A stretch of 33,810 nucleotides of DNA from a virus. A program made the position numbers and the translations under genes. Positions 8,820 through 17,031 of this stretch are shown here, one piece after another. The notes beneath the pieces were generated by a model. That model was not told the origin of the DNA and made no database searches. It saw nothing but the letters and a program-made list of their open reading frames with translations. Location of the stretch: the IMG/VR virus record IMGVR_UViG_3300013099_000053, positions 1 through 33,810 of that record; one strand, 5' to 3'. Each line of letters opens with the position of its first letter. Position 1 is the first letter of the stretch.

Positions 8820-9494
8820 ATGGTATTTGGAATAATATATAAGGCTACTAATAACGTAAATGGGAAGGTTTATATAGGGCAGACGACTTTAAAGTTTAAT
8901 TTAAGGTTGAATAGACATAGGCATGATGCTAGACATAAACCTAAGACCCTTATAGGTAGAGCAATAAATAAATACGGAGAACATAATTTCAAATGGGTGA
9001 CTATAGACCATTGTGATTCTAAAGAAGAGCTGAACGAAATGGAGTTTCATTATATAAAACAATATAATTCTTTTAAGCCTAATGGTTATAATATGACATT
9101 GGGAGGAGAAGGGTCGTTAGGATTAATACCTTCTATGAAAACAAAGATAAAAATGAGTAAATCTTCTATTGGATTTAAACATTCAGAGGAACATAAAGAA
9201 TCTATGAGAGGTAAAAATAATTATTTTTATAATAATAAACTATGGTTAGGTAAAGACGGTGAACACCATCATTTGTCTAAGAAATATATTATTACATTTC
9301 CTGATGGTAATGTGTATTTAATACACGGTATAAATAAATTTTGTAGAGACTACATAAATTCTGACGGTAAAATATTATACCAAAGATATTTATCTATGTG
9401 TGCTAATGGTAAACGTAAATATTATATGGGATATAGATGTCGTTATTTTAATAAAGATACAGACTTTAATATAAAGAAGTGGGGGTCTAGTTAA
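8820..9494 (+). CDS. GIY-YIG homing endonuclease with NUMOD-type DNA-binding motifs
   Basis: This 224-aa protein has an N-terminal GIY-YIG nuclease domain: GIIYKATN at 4-11, VYIGQTT at 17-23, arginines at 29-34, E75 in MEFHYIK and N91 in GYNMTLGG, matching the catalytic Tyr, Arg, Glu and Asn pattern. A NUMOD3-like segment follows (119-133, GFKHSEEHKESMRGK). The C-terminal part (about 153-215, ITFPDGNVYLIHGINKFCRD and later YYMGYRCRYF) resembles the DNA-binding repeats of intron-encoded nucleases in T4-like phages. It is free-standing, not in a visible intron or intein. Such enzymes cut related genomes lacking them and spread by repair. It is fitted without gaps between two structural genes (TAAATG before, TAATG after), so its own insertion has left the operon intact. 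Confidence 0.9.
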   Translation: MVFGIIYKATNNVNGKVYIGQTTLKFNLRLNRHRHDARHKPKTLIGRAINKYGEHNFKWVTIDHCDSKEELNEMEFHYIKQYNSFKPNGYNMTLGGEGSLGLIPSMKTKIKMSKSSIGFKHSEEHKESMRGKNNYFYNNKLWLGKDGEHHHLSKKYIITFPDGNVYLIHGINKFCRDYINSDGKILYQRYLSMCANGKRKYYMGYRCRYFNKDTDFNIKKWGSS

Positions 9495-11308
9495 TGGCGC
9501 TTACTAAAACATTTGATGGTTTTGTAAGTAAAGATAGCGGTTCCTTAGCTAATGCTGATGTTAAATACCAAGCATTTTTTTATAAAGTTAATGCTGGATC
9601 TTCAGATTCTAAATGGAATGGTGTACGTACAGCGGAAGGTGGTTTATCTAAAGGTTATTACTCGTTTGATCTAGGCAACCCTGATTTTCTAGGGCAAAAC
9701 GGAAGTGTTGCTCCTGGAGATATTGTAGTAGTGGTGTTTTGGTCAGGCACCCCTTTAACTGATGATAGAAATAATTCTTGTTCAGTACTAAATGAATGGG
9801 GTGCTTTCGAAATAACAATGACGTCTGCTGATGTATATACTAATCAAGCTCAGACAAAAATTAATATAGTTCCAATATTGGATTGGGGCTTACCGTTATC
9901 AGGTGTTGTAAACACATCATATATTGCTACAAATAGTAGCCATGATATTCACAGTTGGGTATGGTCTAGTACTAATATGTACCATTGGTATGATCGTTAT
10001 GGTCAGATTATAAATGCAGTTAATTATATAAACAATACTGATTATGATTGGGATGATGGAAATCAAGATAATAATTTACCGGGGGATGCTGATAAGTCTC
10101 ACCAATGGATATCAGCCAGTTCTTATGCGGTAGAAATAGTAATCGAGGATGAGTGTAGTGCTACTGTAACTGGGACTAGAACTATAGATATACGTTGGCG
10201 TCCTCCCGTTCCAAATATAGAAATGACGCCTGCAACTCCAGATCCAAATACTGCTGTTGAATTTCAATGGACAGGCGAAGATATTGATGGTAGAATCACA
10301 AGTATAGATTGGGAAATTGTAGATTCTGGCGGTTATGGAAATACGAATACTACTACAAGTGGAGCATGGGATGATGTAATACTTCATTCAGAAGGTTTAG
10401 GTACTGACTGGTGTGGGCAAGCAGGAAATTCTGCTGCGTTTACAAATCCTGGGGATCATGATGTAAATATAACATATCATTGGTTTGATGGTTTTGATTG
10501 GCAGCATGATACGTACAGTGAAACATTCACACAAGATAGATTTACAGAACCCGTTGTAGGTTTTACACAGGTACCAGCACAGGCAGTAATGGCAAGCGGA
10601 GTTAAATTTATAAACACTTCTACTAATACAAGTAGAGTAGGACTAGGGCTACCGGATTGTTATGAATACGATTGGAGATTTACAGATGATGGGGTGGCAA
10701 CAGATTATTTAGATAAACCTAAAACATATGAATTAGAAGTAGTTCCAGGATCTGTAGATTGTCAAACAAGGTTGTGCGGTTGGTGGTCTGATGGGTGGGA
10801 TACAAAGACAACATGTGTTACTGAAAATATCCCATTTACTACAACAGTAATTGTAACAGATAAAGATTGTTATAACCATTTAGAAGTTTATGGTACATCT
10901 GGTGATGGTACAGTAACAGGCTATAGTTGGACAATATCTTCAGGAACGTCGGTATTAGGTCCTTGGACAGAGGTTTGGACAAGTCCTACTGGTACAGAGC
11001 AGCAAGAGAAAGATATAAACTTTTGTACTGTAAGTTGGTATCATGTTGAAGGTTTTGTATATGGAACAGGAGCTACTACAAGTGATTACAGAGTATTATA
11101 TGTTGATGAGGTCTGTGCTTCTGGAACAGGAGATGTAGTAGCAGTTGCTATATGTGAACCCGATATGTTTTCGGATGAACAGGGACAGATAAGTATGTTT
11201 GGTGATGAGTTGACACCTAGTATGAAGTCTAGTGTAGAACCTGGAAGCCCATCGATTCAAAGCGATGATGCTGGTTTAGTGCCATTTCCTAGACCTAGGT
11301 ACTTTTAA
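9494..11308 (+). CDS. PKD/Ig-like repeat structural protein
   Basis: This 604-aa protein starts with an ATG overlapping the homing endonuclease stop. Residues 1-110 form an N-terminal beta domain (FDGFVSKDSGSLANADVKYQ, GDIVVVVFWSG). The remainder contains PKD-like beta-sandwich repeats: about 115-235, 236-350 (PNIEMTPATPDPNTAVEFQW, then DIDGRITSIDWEI), 350-450 (VGFTQVPAQAVMASGVKFIN) and about 450-550 (VIVTDKDCYNH). Cysteine pairs in the later repeats could form disulfides. The low-complexity C-terminus (about 555-604) is rich in Ser, Pro and Asp. PKD-like domains in virions decorate capsids, tails or fibres and aid surface adhesion. There is no enzyme motif. The domain type is a pattern-based assignment; its location on the particle is open. 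Confidence 0.6.
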   Translation: MALTKTFDGFVSKDSGSLANADVKYQAFFYKVNAGSSDSKWNGVRTAEGGLSKGYYSFDLGNPDFLGQNGSVAPGDIVVVVFWSGTPLTDDRNNSCSVLNEWGAFEITMTSADVYTNQAQTKINIVPILDWGLPLSGVVNTSYIATNSSHDIHSWVWSSTNMYHWYDRYGQIINAVNYINNTDYDWDDGNQDNNLPGDADKSHQWISASSYAVEIVIEDECSATVTGTRTIDIRWRPPVPNIEMTPATPDPNTAVEFQWTGEDIDGRITSIDWEIVDSGGYGNTNTTTSGAWDDVILHSEGLGTDWCGQAGNSAAFTNPGDHDVNITYHWFDGFDWQHDTYSETFTQDRFTEPVVGFTQVPAQAVMASGVKFINTSTNTSRVGLGLPDCYEYDWRFTDDGVATDYLDKPKTYELEVVPGSVDCQTRLCGWWSDGWDTKTTCVTENIPFTTTVIVTDKDCYNHLEVYGTSGDGTVTGYSWTISSGTSVLGPWTEVWTSPTGTEQQEKDINFCTVSWYHVEGFVYGTGATTSDYRVLYVDEVCASGTGDVVAVAICEPDMFSDEQGQISMFGDELTPSMKSSVEPGSPSIQSDDAGLVPFPRPRYF

Positions 11309-11322
11309 ATTAAAGGAGAATT

Positions 11323-11898
11323 ATGGCTAGAAGATCAAGACCTGAAAAACAACCTAAGAAACAAAGACCTAGATGTTTTGGTCATCATGGGTTGATTTAT
11401 AAGGCTATAAATAAAACTAATAATATGGTTTATATAGGTCAGACTATTTATACTTTAAGGACAAGAAAAATGGAGCATGAGAGAACTGCTGGACACAAAA
11501 AAGATTATTTTCATAATGCCATTAAAAAATACGGCAAAGAAAATTTTGAGTGGGAAGTAATAGACTACGCTGAGACACAAGAAGGGTTAGATGAAAAAGA
11601 GACTCATTATATAAAAAAGTTTAGGTCTTTTATAGATTTTGAAGATAGTAACGGCTATAATCTAATGTTTGGTAAGATTGTTAGTAGATCAACTAAAGAG
11701 AAACTTTCGGTGGCCAACAAAAATAAAAAAGTTAGTGATGATACTAGAACTAAATTATCACAGACAAACAAAGGTAGAAAACAATCTTTACAGACTAAAA
11801 TGAAAATAGCACAATCAATGACTGGTAAGAAACGTTCCGAAGAAACCAGATTAAAGATATCTCAGTCTATGAAGGCATTTAAAGGGAGGAAGTTATAA
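11323..11898 (+). CDS. GIY-YIG homing endonuclease with NUMOD3 repeats
   Basis: This 191-aa protein has its own ribosome-binding site (AAAGGAG). After a very basic N-terminus (1-17) the GIY-YIG domain shows GLIYKAIN (23-30), VYIGQTIYTLRTRK (36-49), E93 in EKETHYIKKF and N113 in GYNLMFG. From about 122 to 190 run three or four NUMOD3-like helices (STKEKLS, SDDTRTKLSQTNKGRK, TKMKIAQSMTGKKRSEETR) that contact DNA in known enzymes such as SegA-type nucleases. It is a distinct sequence from the other endonuclease at 8820, with a different C-terminal half, so it is a separate acquisition rather than a recent duplicate. Its stop overlaps the next ATG (TAATG). Confidence 0.9.
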   Translation: MARRSRPEKQPKKQRPRCFGHHGLIYKAINKTNNMVYIGQTIYTLRTRKMEHERTAGHKKDYFHNAIKKYGKENFEWEVIDYAETQEGLDEKETHYIKKFRSFIDFEDSNGYNLMFGKIVSRSTKEKLSVANKNKKVSDDTRTKLSQTNKGRKQSLQTKMKIAQSMTGKKRSEETRLKISQSMKAFKGRKL

Positions 11899-12815
11899 TG
11901 GCTATTAGTTTAGCATTCACGGTGGATAATATAAATACTGTAGTACAAATATATAATATTATAGAGGTACAAAGAGCTAACCAGGAGTTACCTGCTGATG
12001 GTACAAACTACACTACGTTATCTGGTGTTAGTGGTCATCCCATTCCTTTGTTTGCAGGTACTACCAACTATAATTTATGGGACCCTGTTGGTACTGCATC
12101 TAATTGGTATAGGTCTAGATATTATAATACTACTACTACCGCGTACAGTGCGTGGTCAGATCCAGTATTAGGCGAAGCAGGTGACTTATTTTACAACCCA
12201 CTGTTTCCACCTGAAATTGCTTATGGTAGTTCAGATCAGGATATTATAGATAAACTACGAGTATTAATAGGCGATCCGTTAGGTCTTAGAAGAGAATACG
12301 GTGAAGAAGCAGCTTCTTCTATACATTCTGATAACAAGACATATGAGTTAGACACCAAAGGGTGGCCGGTATCTGTAACTATGGCCGGTGTTCCAATGAA
12401 TGACAGTACTGATCCTACAGTAAATGGTTATCTATATTTAAGATTTAGTGAAGATATATCTGTTACTACTATGTCAGGATGCGTTGAGCAAGGAGTTGAT
12501 ATATGGTACTATTCTTTTAGGCACAGCGATAGACAGATAATGGATGCTTACGACTCTGTTTTTATTCCTGTAGGACTAACTGAGGACACAGTTACCACAG
12601 AAGCTTTTATGTTACAGACTTCTATAGATCTTTTAATGCAGGAAGGGTTTGAAAATTCTATAGAAGATGGAGCTAATGTAAATGATGAAGGGTCTCGTTA
12701 TGATCCCAGCCCAGGATTTGAATTATTTGATGAGTTACTTGATAAATTACGAAGAAGATTAGAAGAGCTTGTTAAACAATTAAGGATGTATATTGGAGGA
12801 GTGAGGGTAGACTAA
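11898..12815 (+). CDS. Fn3-like/neck-associated structural protein
   Basis: This 305-aa protein is coupled to the endonuclease before and a zinc-ribbon gene after (TAATG at both ends). Residues 1-95 look like a fibronectin type III sandwich (VVQIYNIIEVQRAN, SNWYRSRYYN, YSAWSDPVLG). Residues 110-265 contain DIIDKLRVLIGD, then SVTMAGVPMND, and a helical stretch (TEAFMLQTSIDLLMQEGF). The C-terminus (about 275-300) is a charged coiled coil (FDELLDKLRRRLEELVKQ). The position just before the probable neck and tail-completion genes suggests a head-tail connector or neck component, but no diagnostic motif proves this. Confidence 0.45.
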   Translation: MAISLAFTVDNINTVVQIYNIIEVQRANQELPADGTNYTTLSGVSGHPIPLFAGTTNYNLWDPVGTASNWYRSRYYNTTTTAYSAWSDPVLGEAGDLFYNPLFPPEIAYGSSDQDIIDKLRVLIGDPLGLRREYGEEAASSIHSDNKTYELDTKGWPVSVTMAGVPMNDSTDPTVNGYLYLRFSEDISVTTMSGCVEQGVDIWYYSFRHSDRQIMDAYDSVFIPVGLTEDTVTTEAFMLQTSIDLLMQEGFENSIEDGANVNDEGSRYDPSPGFELFDELLDKLRRRLEELVKQLRMYIGGVRVD

Positions 12816-13039
12816 TGACTGATTTATTAGATTGGGCAGCAGGAAAAAAAAGAGAAGTTAAAGATCCTCAATCCAGGATGAAATATTGGAGTGAAAAAAC
12901 AAGAAAGTTTTTGATTACGGATAAAGAATGTGGATTATGTTCAGGAAAACTAGAGTGGATAGGAGTACAGACTGTTGGAGTACTTAAATATCAATGTACT
13001 GAGTGTTATACATTATTTAACCTATGTAAAGATAAGTAA
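12815..13039 (+). CDS. Small zinc-ribbon protein
   Basis: This 74-aa protein overlaps the preceding stop by one base. Two CxxC knuckles (C39/C42 in ECGLCSGK and C61/C64 in QCTECYTLF) are 18 residues apart, the normal layout of a zinc ribbon; C71 is an extra cysteine. The N-terminus is basic and helical. In this gene block it may be a minor virion or assembly factor. A zinc ribbon next to a phage-encoded polymerase-like protein could also serve transcription, but that is only a thought, as nothing in the sequence links them. The following gene also has paired CxxC motifs. Confidence 0.55.
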   Translation: MTDLLDWAAGKKREVKDPQSRMKYWSEKTRKFLITDKECGLCSGKLEWIGVQTVGVLKYQCTECYTLFNLCKDK

Positions 13040-13056
13040 AGGAGGCTTCTGGTTAT

Positions 13057-13626
13057 ATGGCTAGAATAGGAAAAAAAACAAAAAGACGCTATAGAGATAC
13101 TATACGGGACGTAATAAAGAAATTTAGCCGTAAAGTTCAAGTTTATAAGCAGCCTATAAAGTCAGAATGCCCTAATTGTTATTACGACAAGATGACGGCT
13201 ACTTCTACTGGTAAGTGTAAATGGACTGCTGCTGAAGCTTTAGCTAAGAACGACCCCATAAACTACAAGTATTTCAAGTTTGGTCGTTGTCCGATTTGTA
13301 ATGGTAGAGGTTACCTGGAAACACAGAGAAAGGTGTGGGTTGATTGTCTTGTTGTCTGGGACCCGAATCAGCGAGGTACTGGAAATACTATGATTTACAC
13401 TCCTGCTGGAACAGAAGGTTCCACTGTTGTACAACTTAAGGCTCATCCAAAGTATCATGATGTGTTTAAGAATTGCAGTAAATTATACATAGATGGTGTT
13501 GAATGTAAGATTTCTAGACCACCTATTTTGAGAGGATTGGGAAATCAGTCTATTTTATTAGTTTCTGCCTTTACTACAGAAAAACCCAAGATTGATACTG
13601 ATGAAATTATTAAGGATTATACGTAA
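13057..13626 (+). CDS. Zinc-finger neck/head-tail protein (putative)
   Basis: This 189-aa protein has a strong AAAGGAGG site. The N-terminus is highly basic (GKKTKRRYRDTIRDVIKK). Two cysteine knuckles follow: C38-P-N-C41 and C78-P-I-C81-N-G-R-G-Y-L, with C54 between them; the CxxCxGxG form resembles a DnaJ-type zinc-binding knuckle. Residues 88-175 are beta-rich (RKVWVDCLVVWDPN, NTMIYTPAGTEG, KLYIDGVECKI). Its place before two probable tail-completion proteins suggests a head-tail joining or neck protein stabilised by zinc. I cannot name a family. Its TAATG stop overlaps the next start. Confidence 0.45.
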   Translation: MARIGKKTKRRYRDTIRDVIKKFSRKVQVYKQPIKSECPNCYYDKMTATSTGKCKWTAAEALAKNDPINYKYFKFGRCPICNGRGYLETQRKVWVDCLVVWDPNQRGTGNTMIYTPAGTEGSTVVQLKAHPKYHDVFKNCSKLYIDGVECKISRPPILRGLGNQSILLVSAFTTEKPKIDTDEIIKDYT

Positions 13627-14264
13627 TGAACACTAAAAAAGTTGCTGCAAAATTAAGACCTTTAGTAGAAAAACATTTAGTGCTTATATTAGAAGGAGAA
13701 AAATCAGCTATTATAGATATAATAATGATGGATTATGATTTGATGTTAAATGGTGTAGACACTAATAGAGATAGTCAATCTAGACCTGAGTTCTATGAGG
13801 ATAAATTTAGAGATTTATTAGAGGGTCTTACAGATGATTTTTGGATTAATATAATTGAAGGTAGTGCTACACAGATTGAATTTAAAGTACCGAGCATTAC
13901 TAATTTAGATTTTAAGGAGTTGCCTGTTTTAAAGCTTATTTTTGAAGGTGTGGCTGGTAGATATGTTACAGCAACAGCAAAACAATTTAAACAAGCAGGA
14001 CTAAAAATAGGATCTAGAATACCGCTGGATGAAAAAGTTAGGAGAGACGATAGGGTTTATTTAATAAAATTTACTGATCCTCTGAAAAGAAGGATGGAAT
14101 CAGAATTAAATTTGAAAAAGGGATTACCTATTTACGCTTTTTCGAATACTAATGGTATAGATATATTTGAAAGTGCTGATATGTACTATGAGGATAACAT
14201 AGATAAATGGATAGAGGAAGCAACAGACATGGCAACTTATGAACTAGAGAGGACATATAGATAA
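13626..14264 (+). CDS. Putative tail-completion/neck protein
   Basis: This 212-aa protein has overlapping starts and stops on both sides (TAATG). The N-terminus is helical (AAKLRPLVEKHLVLILEGE), followed by an acidic segment and a beta-rich middle (TQIEFKVPSITN, PVLKLIFEGVAG). The end is again helical (IDKWIEEATDMATYELERTYR). No motif is recognised. Syntenic position between a zinc-finger protein and the probable tail terminator, upstream of the major tail protein, matches where siphophages keep neck and tail-completion genes, so this role is inferred from gene order alone. Confidence 0.35.
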   Translation: MNTKKVAAKLRPLVEKHLVLILEGEKSAIIDIIMMDYDLMLNGVDTNRDSQSRPEFYEDKFRDLLEGLTDDFWINIIEGSATQIEFKVPSITNLDFKELPVLKLIFEGVAGRYVTATAKQFKQAGLKIGSRIPLDEKVRRDDRVYLIKFTDPLKRRMESELNLKKGLPIYAFSNTNGIDIFESADMYYEDNIDKWIEEATDMATYELERTYR

Positions 14265-15157
14265 TGACTGAAATGAGTAAATTACGAAAAGAAGATCTTA
14301 GTTTATATTATTATCTTAAAGATATAGTATTAGTTAAATATATTGAGCAGGAAGATTATATTCCTCTTAGTTATATGGCCGAAATGTCTTGTGAGGGCGA
14401 GAGTTATGTCTATGAAGCCCTGACTAATATGTTACCTTCTCCTACTGAACGAGGAAGAGGATGGCTTTATTTTGATGATGATGTAGAATATACAGTGTGT
14501 AATACTGCAACATCTTCCGGTAGTCCTGAACAATCACGTAGAGTTACTGTTTATGATACTTTAGGTAGTGGTATAAGTGATCAAGAATACATAATAGACT
14601 ATTTAGATGGTAGAGTTATTACCTCAGGTACTGTAACTCCTACATATGTCAGTTACTATTGGAACTATGTGAGTGTTGTTGATGAGTGGGCAGCCATAGA
14701 AGCAGCCGATCCTCCTGTTATTGTTATAGACATGATGGGTACTGATAAATCAGGATACCAGCTTGGCGGAGGAGAGAAGGTTGGCAGGAAAGTAGATATT
14801 CATATTTTTGCTTCATCCACAGCTGAAAGAAACGATTTAACTGAATTAATATATGACGCTTTATACTTAAAAAGTACACCACTTTATAATTTTCCTGAAG
14901 GAACCGTTTTGGATTATGATGGTACGTGGTACGGTAGACGTGATAATATGAATAAATCCGAGACCTTATTTAGTAGAGATCGGGTAGAAGGTGTTTCTAA
15001 TTTACGTTTCGATAATGTAGTATCTAGACATGTCAGTATACCGGTACTTATGACTAGAAACAGAGATGAAATAATGTTGAGTGATTTAAATGCTTACAGA
15101 GCAAAAGTTAGTTTTGATTTAGTGTCTTTTACAGACGGTTCACAAGCAACATATTGA
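14264..15157 (+). CDS. Putative tail terminator/neck protein
   Basis: This 297-aa protein directly precedes the major tail gene's leader region. It has an N-terminal helix-rich part (LRKEDLSLYYYLKDIVLVKY), a central segment with a beta-hairpin (DQEYIIDYLDGRVIT) and a C-terminal half with VIVIDMMGTDKSGYQLG, KVDIHIFASSTAERNDLTEL and LIYDALYLKSTPLYN. Strand, helix, strand order with an 'xxVxIHIFA...R..L..LIYDAL' core resembles lambda gpU-like tail terminators and minor tail proteins that describe a measured coordinate of the tail end. Gene order supports this; the sequence alone does not prove it. It stops with TGA. Confidence 0.4.
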   Translation: MTEMSKLRKEDLSLYYYLKDIVLVKYIEQEDYIPLSYMAEMSCEGESYVYEALTNMLPSPTERGRGWLYFDDDVEYTVCNTATSSGSPEQSRRVTVYDTLGSGISDQEYIIDYLDGRVITSGTVTPTYVSYYWNYVSVVDEWAAIEAADPPVIVIDMMGTDKSGYQLGGGEKVGRKVDIHIFASSTAERNDLTELIYDALYLKSTPLYNFPEGTVLDYDGTWYGRRDNMNKSETLFSRDRVEGVSNLRFDNVVSRHVSIPVLMTRNRDEIMLSDLNAYRAKVSFDLVSFTDGSQATY

Positions 15158-15184
15158 GATTAATAAACTAACCTCTAATATAAT
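15154..15184 (+). promoter_or_regulatory. Possible sigma70-type promoter for the major tail gene
   Basis: TTGAGA (15154-15159) and a perfect TATAAT (15179-15184) are separated by 19 bases, in the only sizeable gap (201 bases) of the window. A late, abundant transcript for the tail-tube gene would make sense here. The spacer is two bases longer than ideal and the region is AT-rich, so chance is a real alternative. Confidence 0.35.
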
Positions 15185-15226
15185 AGATAGAATAAAGTAA
15201 CCATATTATATATAGAGAGAGAATTA

Positions 15227-15280
15227 ATGAATAGGAAAGGGTTTGATGTAGTTAAGCTAGCCTCAGTTTAATAACATCAA
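15227..15280 (+). promoter_or_regulatory. Leader with 16-bp hairpin and possible 14-codon leader peptide
   Basis: Bases 15243-15258 pair with 15265-15280 around the loop AGCCTC: 13 Watson-Crick pairs, two G-U pairs and one A-A mismatch. A tiny frame, ATG at 15227 to TAA at 15269-15271 (14 codons, MNRKGFDVVKLASV), begins 5' of the stem after a purine-rich AGAGAGAG. Its stop lies in the right arm, so a translating ribosome would open the hairpin. No U-run follows directly. The hairpin may stabilise or regulate the major tail mRNA; whether the peptide is made is unknown. Confidence 0.35.
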
Positions 15281-15358
15281 CAAGGAAAGTGATTTTTTAT
15301 ACCAACCTGTAATAAAGTATAAAGATTTTTAAAAAGGAAATAGGAGGAATAATAAGTT

Positions 15359-16960
15359 ATGGCTCGAAACAGAATAATTTACGCATCGCAGAGTGTGTGG
15401 GTAAATGGCGAAGTGCTTTATCGTGTCCAGTCTCTGGGTACGACTACTACATTTACTTCTGAAGATATTTTCGAATTAGGGCATCTCGATATTATTGACG
15501 TTGTTGATGACGTTCCCGCTGTTGCGGTTACGCTGAATACCAATGATTTCGGTGATGTGCGTACTCTTGCTGTTCTTGCTCAGATTGCACCTGAGAAGAT
15601 CGCTATGGATGCTACAGCTACTAACTCAAATGCTAATTTGGTAGTGGTTAGTGGTACACAGCTTGTCGAGACCAGCACCTATATTCATGGTGTGTCTCTG
15701 GCTGACTTTGCTATCACATGTGGTAATTTACCTGGCGTATCTCTCTGGGCTCCGGTCCAGGACGAGTGTGCTTTGGGTACTCTTGCTAATGATATAGATC
15801 AGTCCTTGTTTTTGGATGAAGTTTATATTAATAGTCTTGAGTTTAGCTATACAACTGGCGCCAATGCCACAGAGAACTATGGCGCTGAGACTGACAACAA
15901 AATGTGGCTGTTGAATGATGGAAAATTTGTTAACTGGGATTCATGGACACTGGATGGTACTGATATCAGTAATACCTATGTAGATATGGATCTTGGAGCT
16001 TCTGATGATGTAGCGATATTGTCTTCTGGACTTGGTTTTTTGAGGAAAGATGATAACGGCGTTCCCGCTATAACAGTTAAGGACGCTACCGAAGAGACTG
16101 CTACTAACATTGCAGTTGTAACTGGTGTTGCCCAAGCTCAAGATACTTTTGTGTATCATGATACTGGATCACAACATAGGCTTTATTTTCCAGCCGCGAT
16201 ATCACCTGCTCTTGCAGCCGGTGATACTTTGGAGGCGATATACTCAGCGGACGCTTATGGAGTTGGCGTTGAAGATAACTACTTTGTAGCTCTTTCTAGT
16301 GCTGATCGTCCGGATTCTATTGGTGCTATTAGACAGGGTCAGGTTGAAGCATATATTGTTTCACCGACTGCTAGTGACTTTGATATCTCTTGGCGTTTAA
16401 CTGGTGTTACTGTTACTGCTGATCTTACACGTGAGCCTCTTAGTGAGCTTGGTCATTTGGCTCCGTACGATCGTCCGCTTACACTGCCGATACCTATTAC
16501 AGTTACGGTAGACTCTACAGCTGGTGACCTTGAGAATTGGTCTAAAGTTGCGGATAGGCTGACTGCGTACGAAGATATGACTATGGATGATATTGATCTT
16601 GCAGACCTTATGACTTCTGAGGATCTTAAGCTTGTTGTTAAGATCTATGCTCAGACTGATGAGGAAGCTGGCGGAACTGCCGATAATAGGACAGTTATGA
16701 CTGGATCTGATCTTATAGGTCAGAATTGGTTGCTGGATGGTACCCTTGGTACTTATGCTTCTGCTGGTGACACTGAGCATGCTCTTAAGACTATTGTAGT
16801 TGAGCATCTTAAGATAACGGATGAAGGTATGACTTTGGATATGGGTGCTAACGCTACTCAGACATTCGGTTTTAGGTCTACTAATGATATGTATGTTGTA
16901 AAGGGTGATATTACTATTGATGTTATCACTACTGACTTTAAAATTAGGCGTAATGCTTAA
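15359..16960 (+). CDS. Major tail (tube) protein with internally duplicated tube domain
   Basis: This 533-aa protein has a near-ideal ATAGGAGG site and its own leader. Two halves share sequence: ELGHL at 39-43 and 363-367, and GANATxxxG at 167-175 and 496-504. In each half the two motifs lie 128 and 133 residues apart, and both are followed by matching hydrophobic strands (DNKMWLLNDG against NDMYVVKGD). This implies two fused tail-tube domains with a beta-rich insertion (about 190-320). A protein of this design would form trimeric rings with pseudo-sixfold symmetry. Position before chaperone-like genes and the tape measure gene is diagnostic for the tube. Codon use is shifted (CGT, CTT, GCT and higher GC, against AGA and TTA in neighbours), as expected for the most abundant virion protein. 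Confidence 0.8.
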   Translation: MARNRIIYASQSVWVNGEVLYRVQSLGTTTTFTSEDIFELGHLDIIDVVDDVPAVAVTLNTNDFGDVRTLAVLAQIAPEKIAMDATATNSNANLVVVSGTQLVETSTYIHGVSLADFAITCGNLPGVSLWAPVQDECALGTLANDIDQSLFLDEVYINSLEFSYTTGANATENYGAETDNKMWLLNDGKFVNWDSWTLDGTDISNTYVDMDLGASDDVAILSSGLGFLRKDDNGVPAITVKDATEETATNIAVVTGVAQAQDTFVYHDTGSQHRLYFPAAISPALAAGDTLEAIYSADAYGVGVEDNYFVALSSADRPDSIGAIRQGQVEAYIVSPTASDFDISWRLTGVTVTADLTREPLSELGHLAPYDRPLTLPIPITVTVDSTAGDLENWSKVADRLTAYEDMTMDDIDLADLMTSEDLKLVVKIYAQTDEEAGGTADNRTVMTGSDLIGQNWLLDGTLGTYASAGDTEHALKTIVVEHLKITDEGMTLDMGANATQTFGFRSTNDMYVVKGDITIDVITTDFKIRRNA

Positions 16961-16975
16961 TAAAATGCTTGAAGG

Positions 16976-17002
16976 TATGGGGCGGGTTAATCCCGCCCCA
17001 TA
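16976..17002 (+). promoter_or_regulatory. Perfect GC-rich RNA hairpin after the major tail gene
   Basis: TATGGGGCGGG (16976-16986) pairs perfectly with CCCGCCCCATA (16992-17002) around the loop TTAAT, in a genome that otherwise has few G/C runs. No U-tract follows, so it is not a classical intrinsic terminator. It sits 16 bases after the stop and just before the next ribosome-binding site. It probably protects the tail-tube mRNA 3' end or partly blocks read-through, lowering expression of the chaperone-like genes. Confidence 0.6.
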
Positions 17003-17031
17003 GACTTACGAATTAAGGAGGGTTATAGGAT

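Noticed and set aside
16976-17002. Classical rho-independent terminator
   Set aside because: The stem is strong, but the bases that follow (GACTTACG) contain no U-tract.
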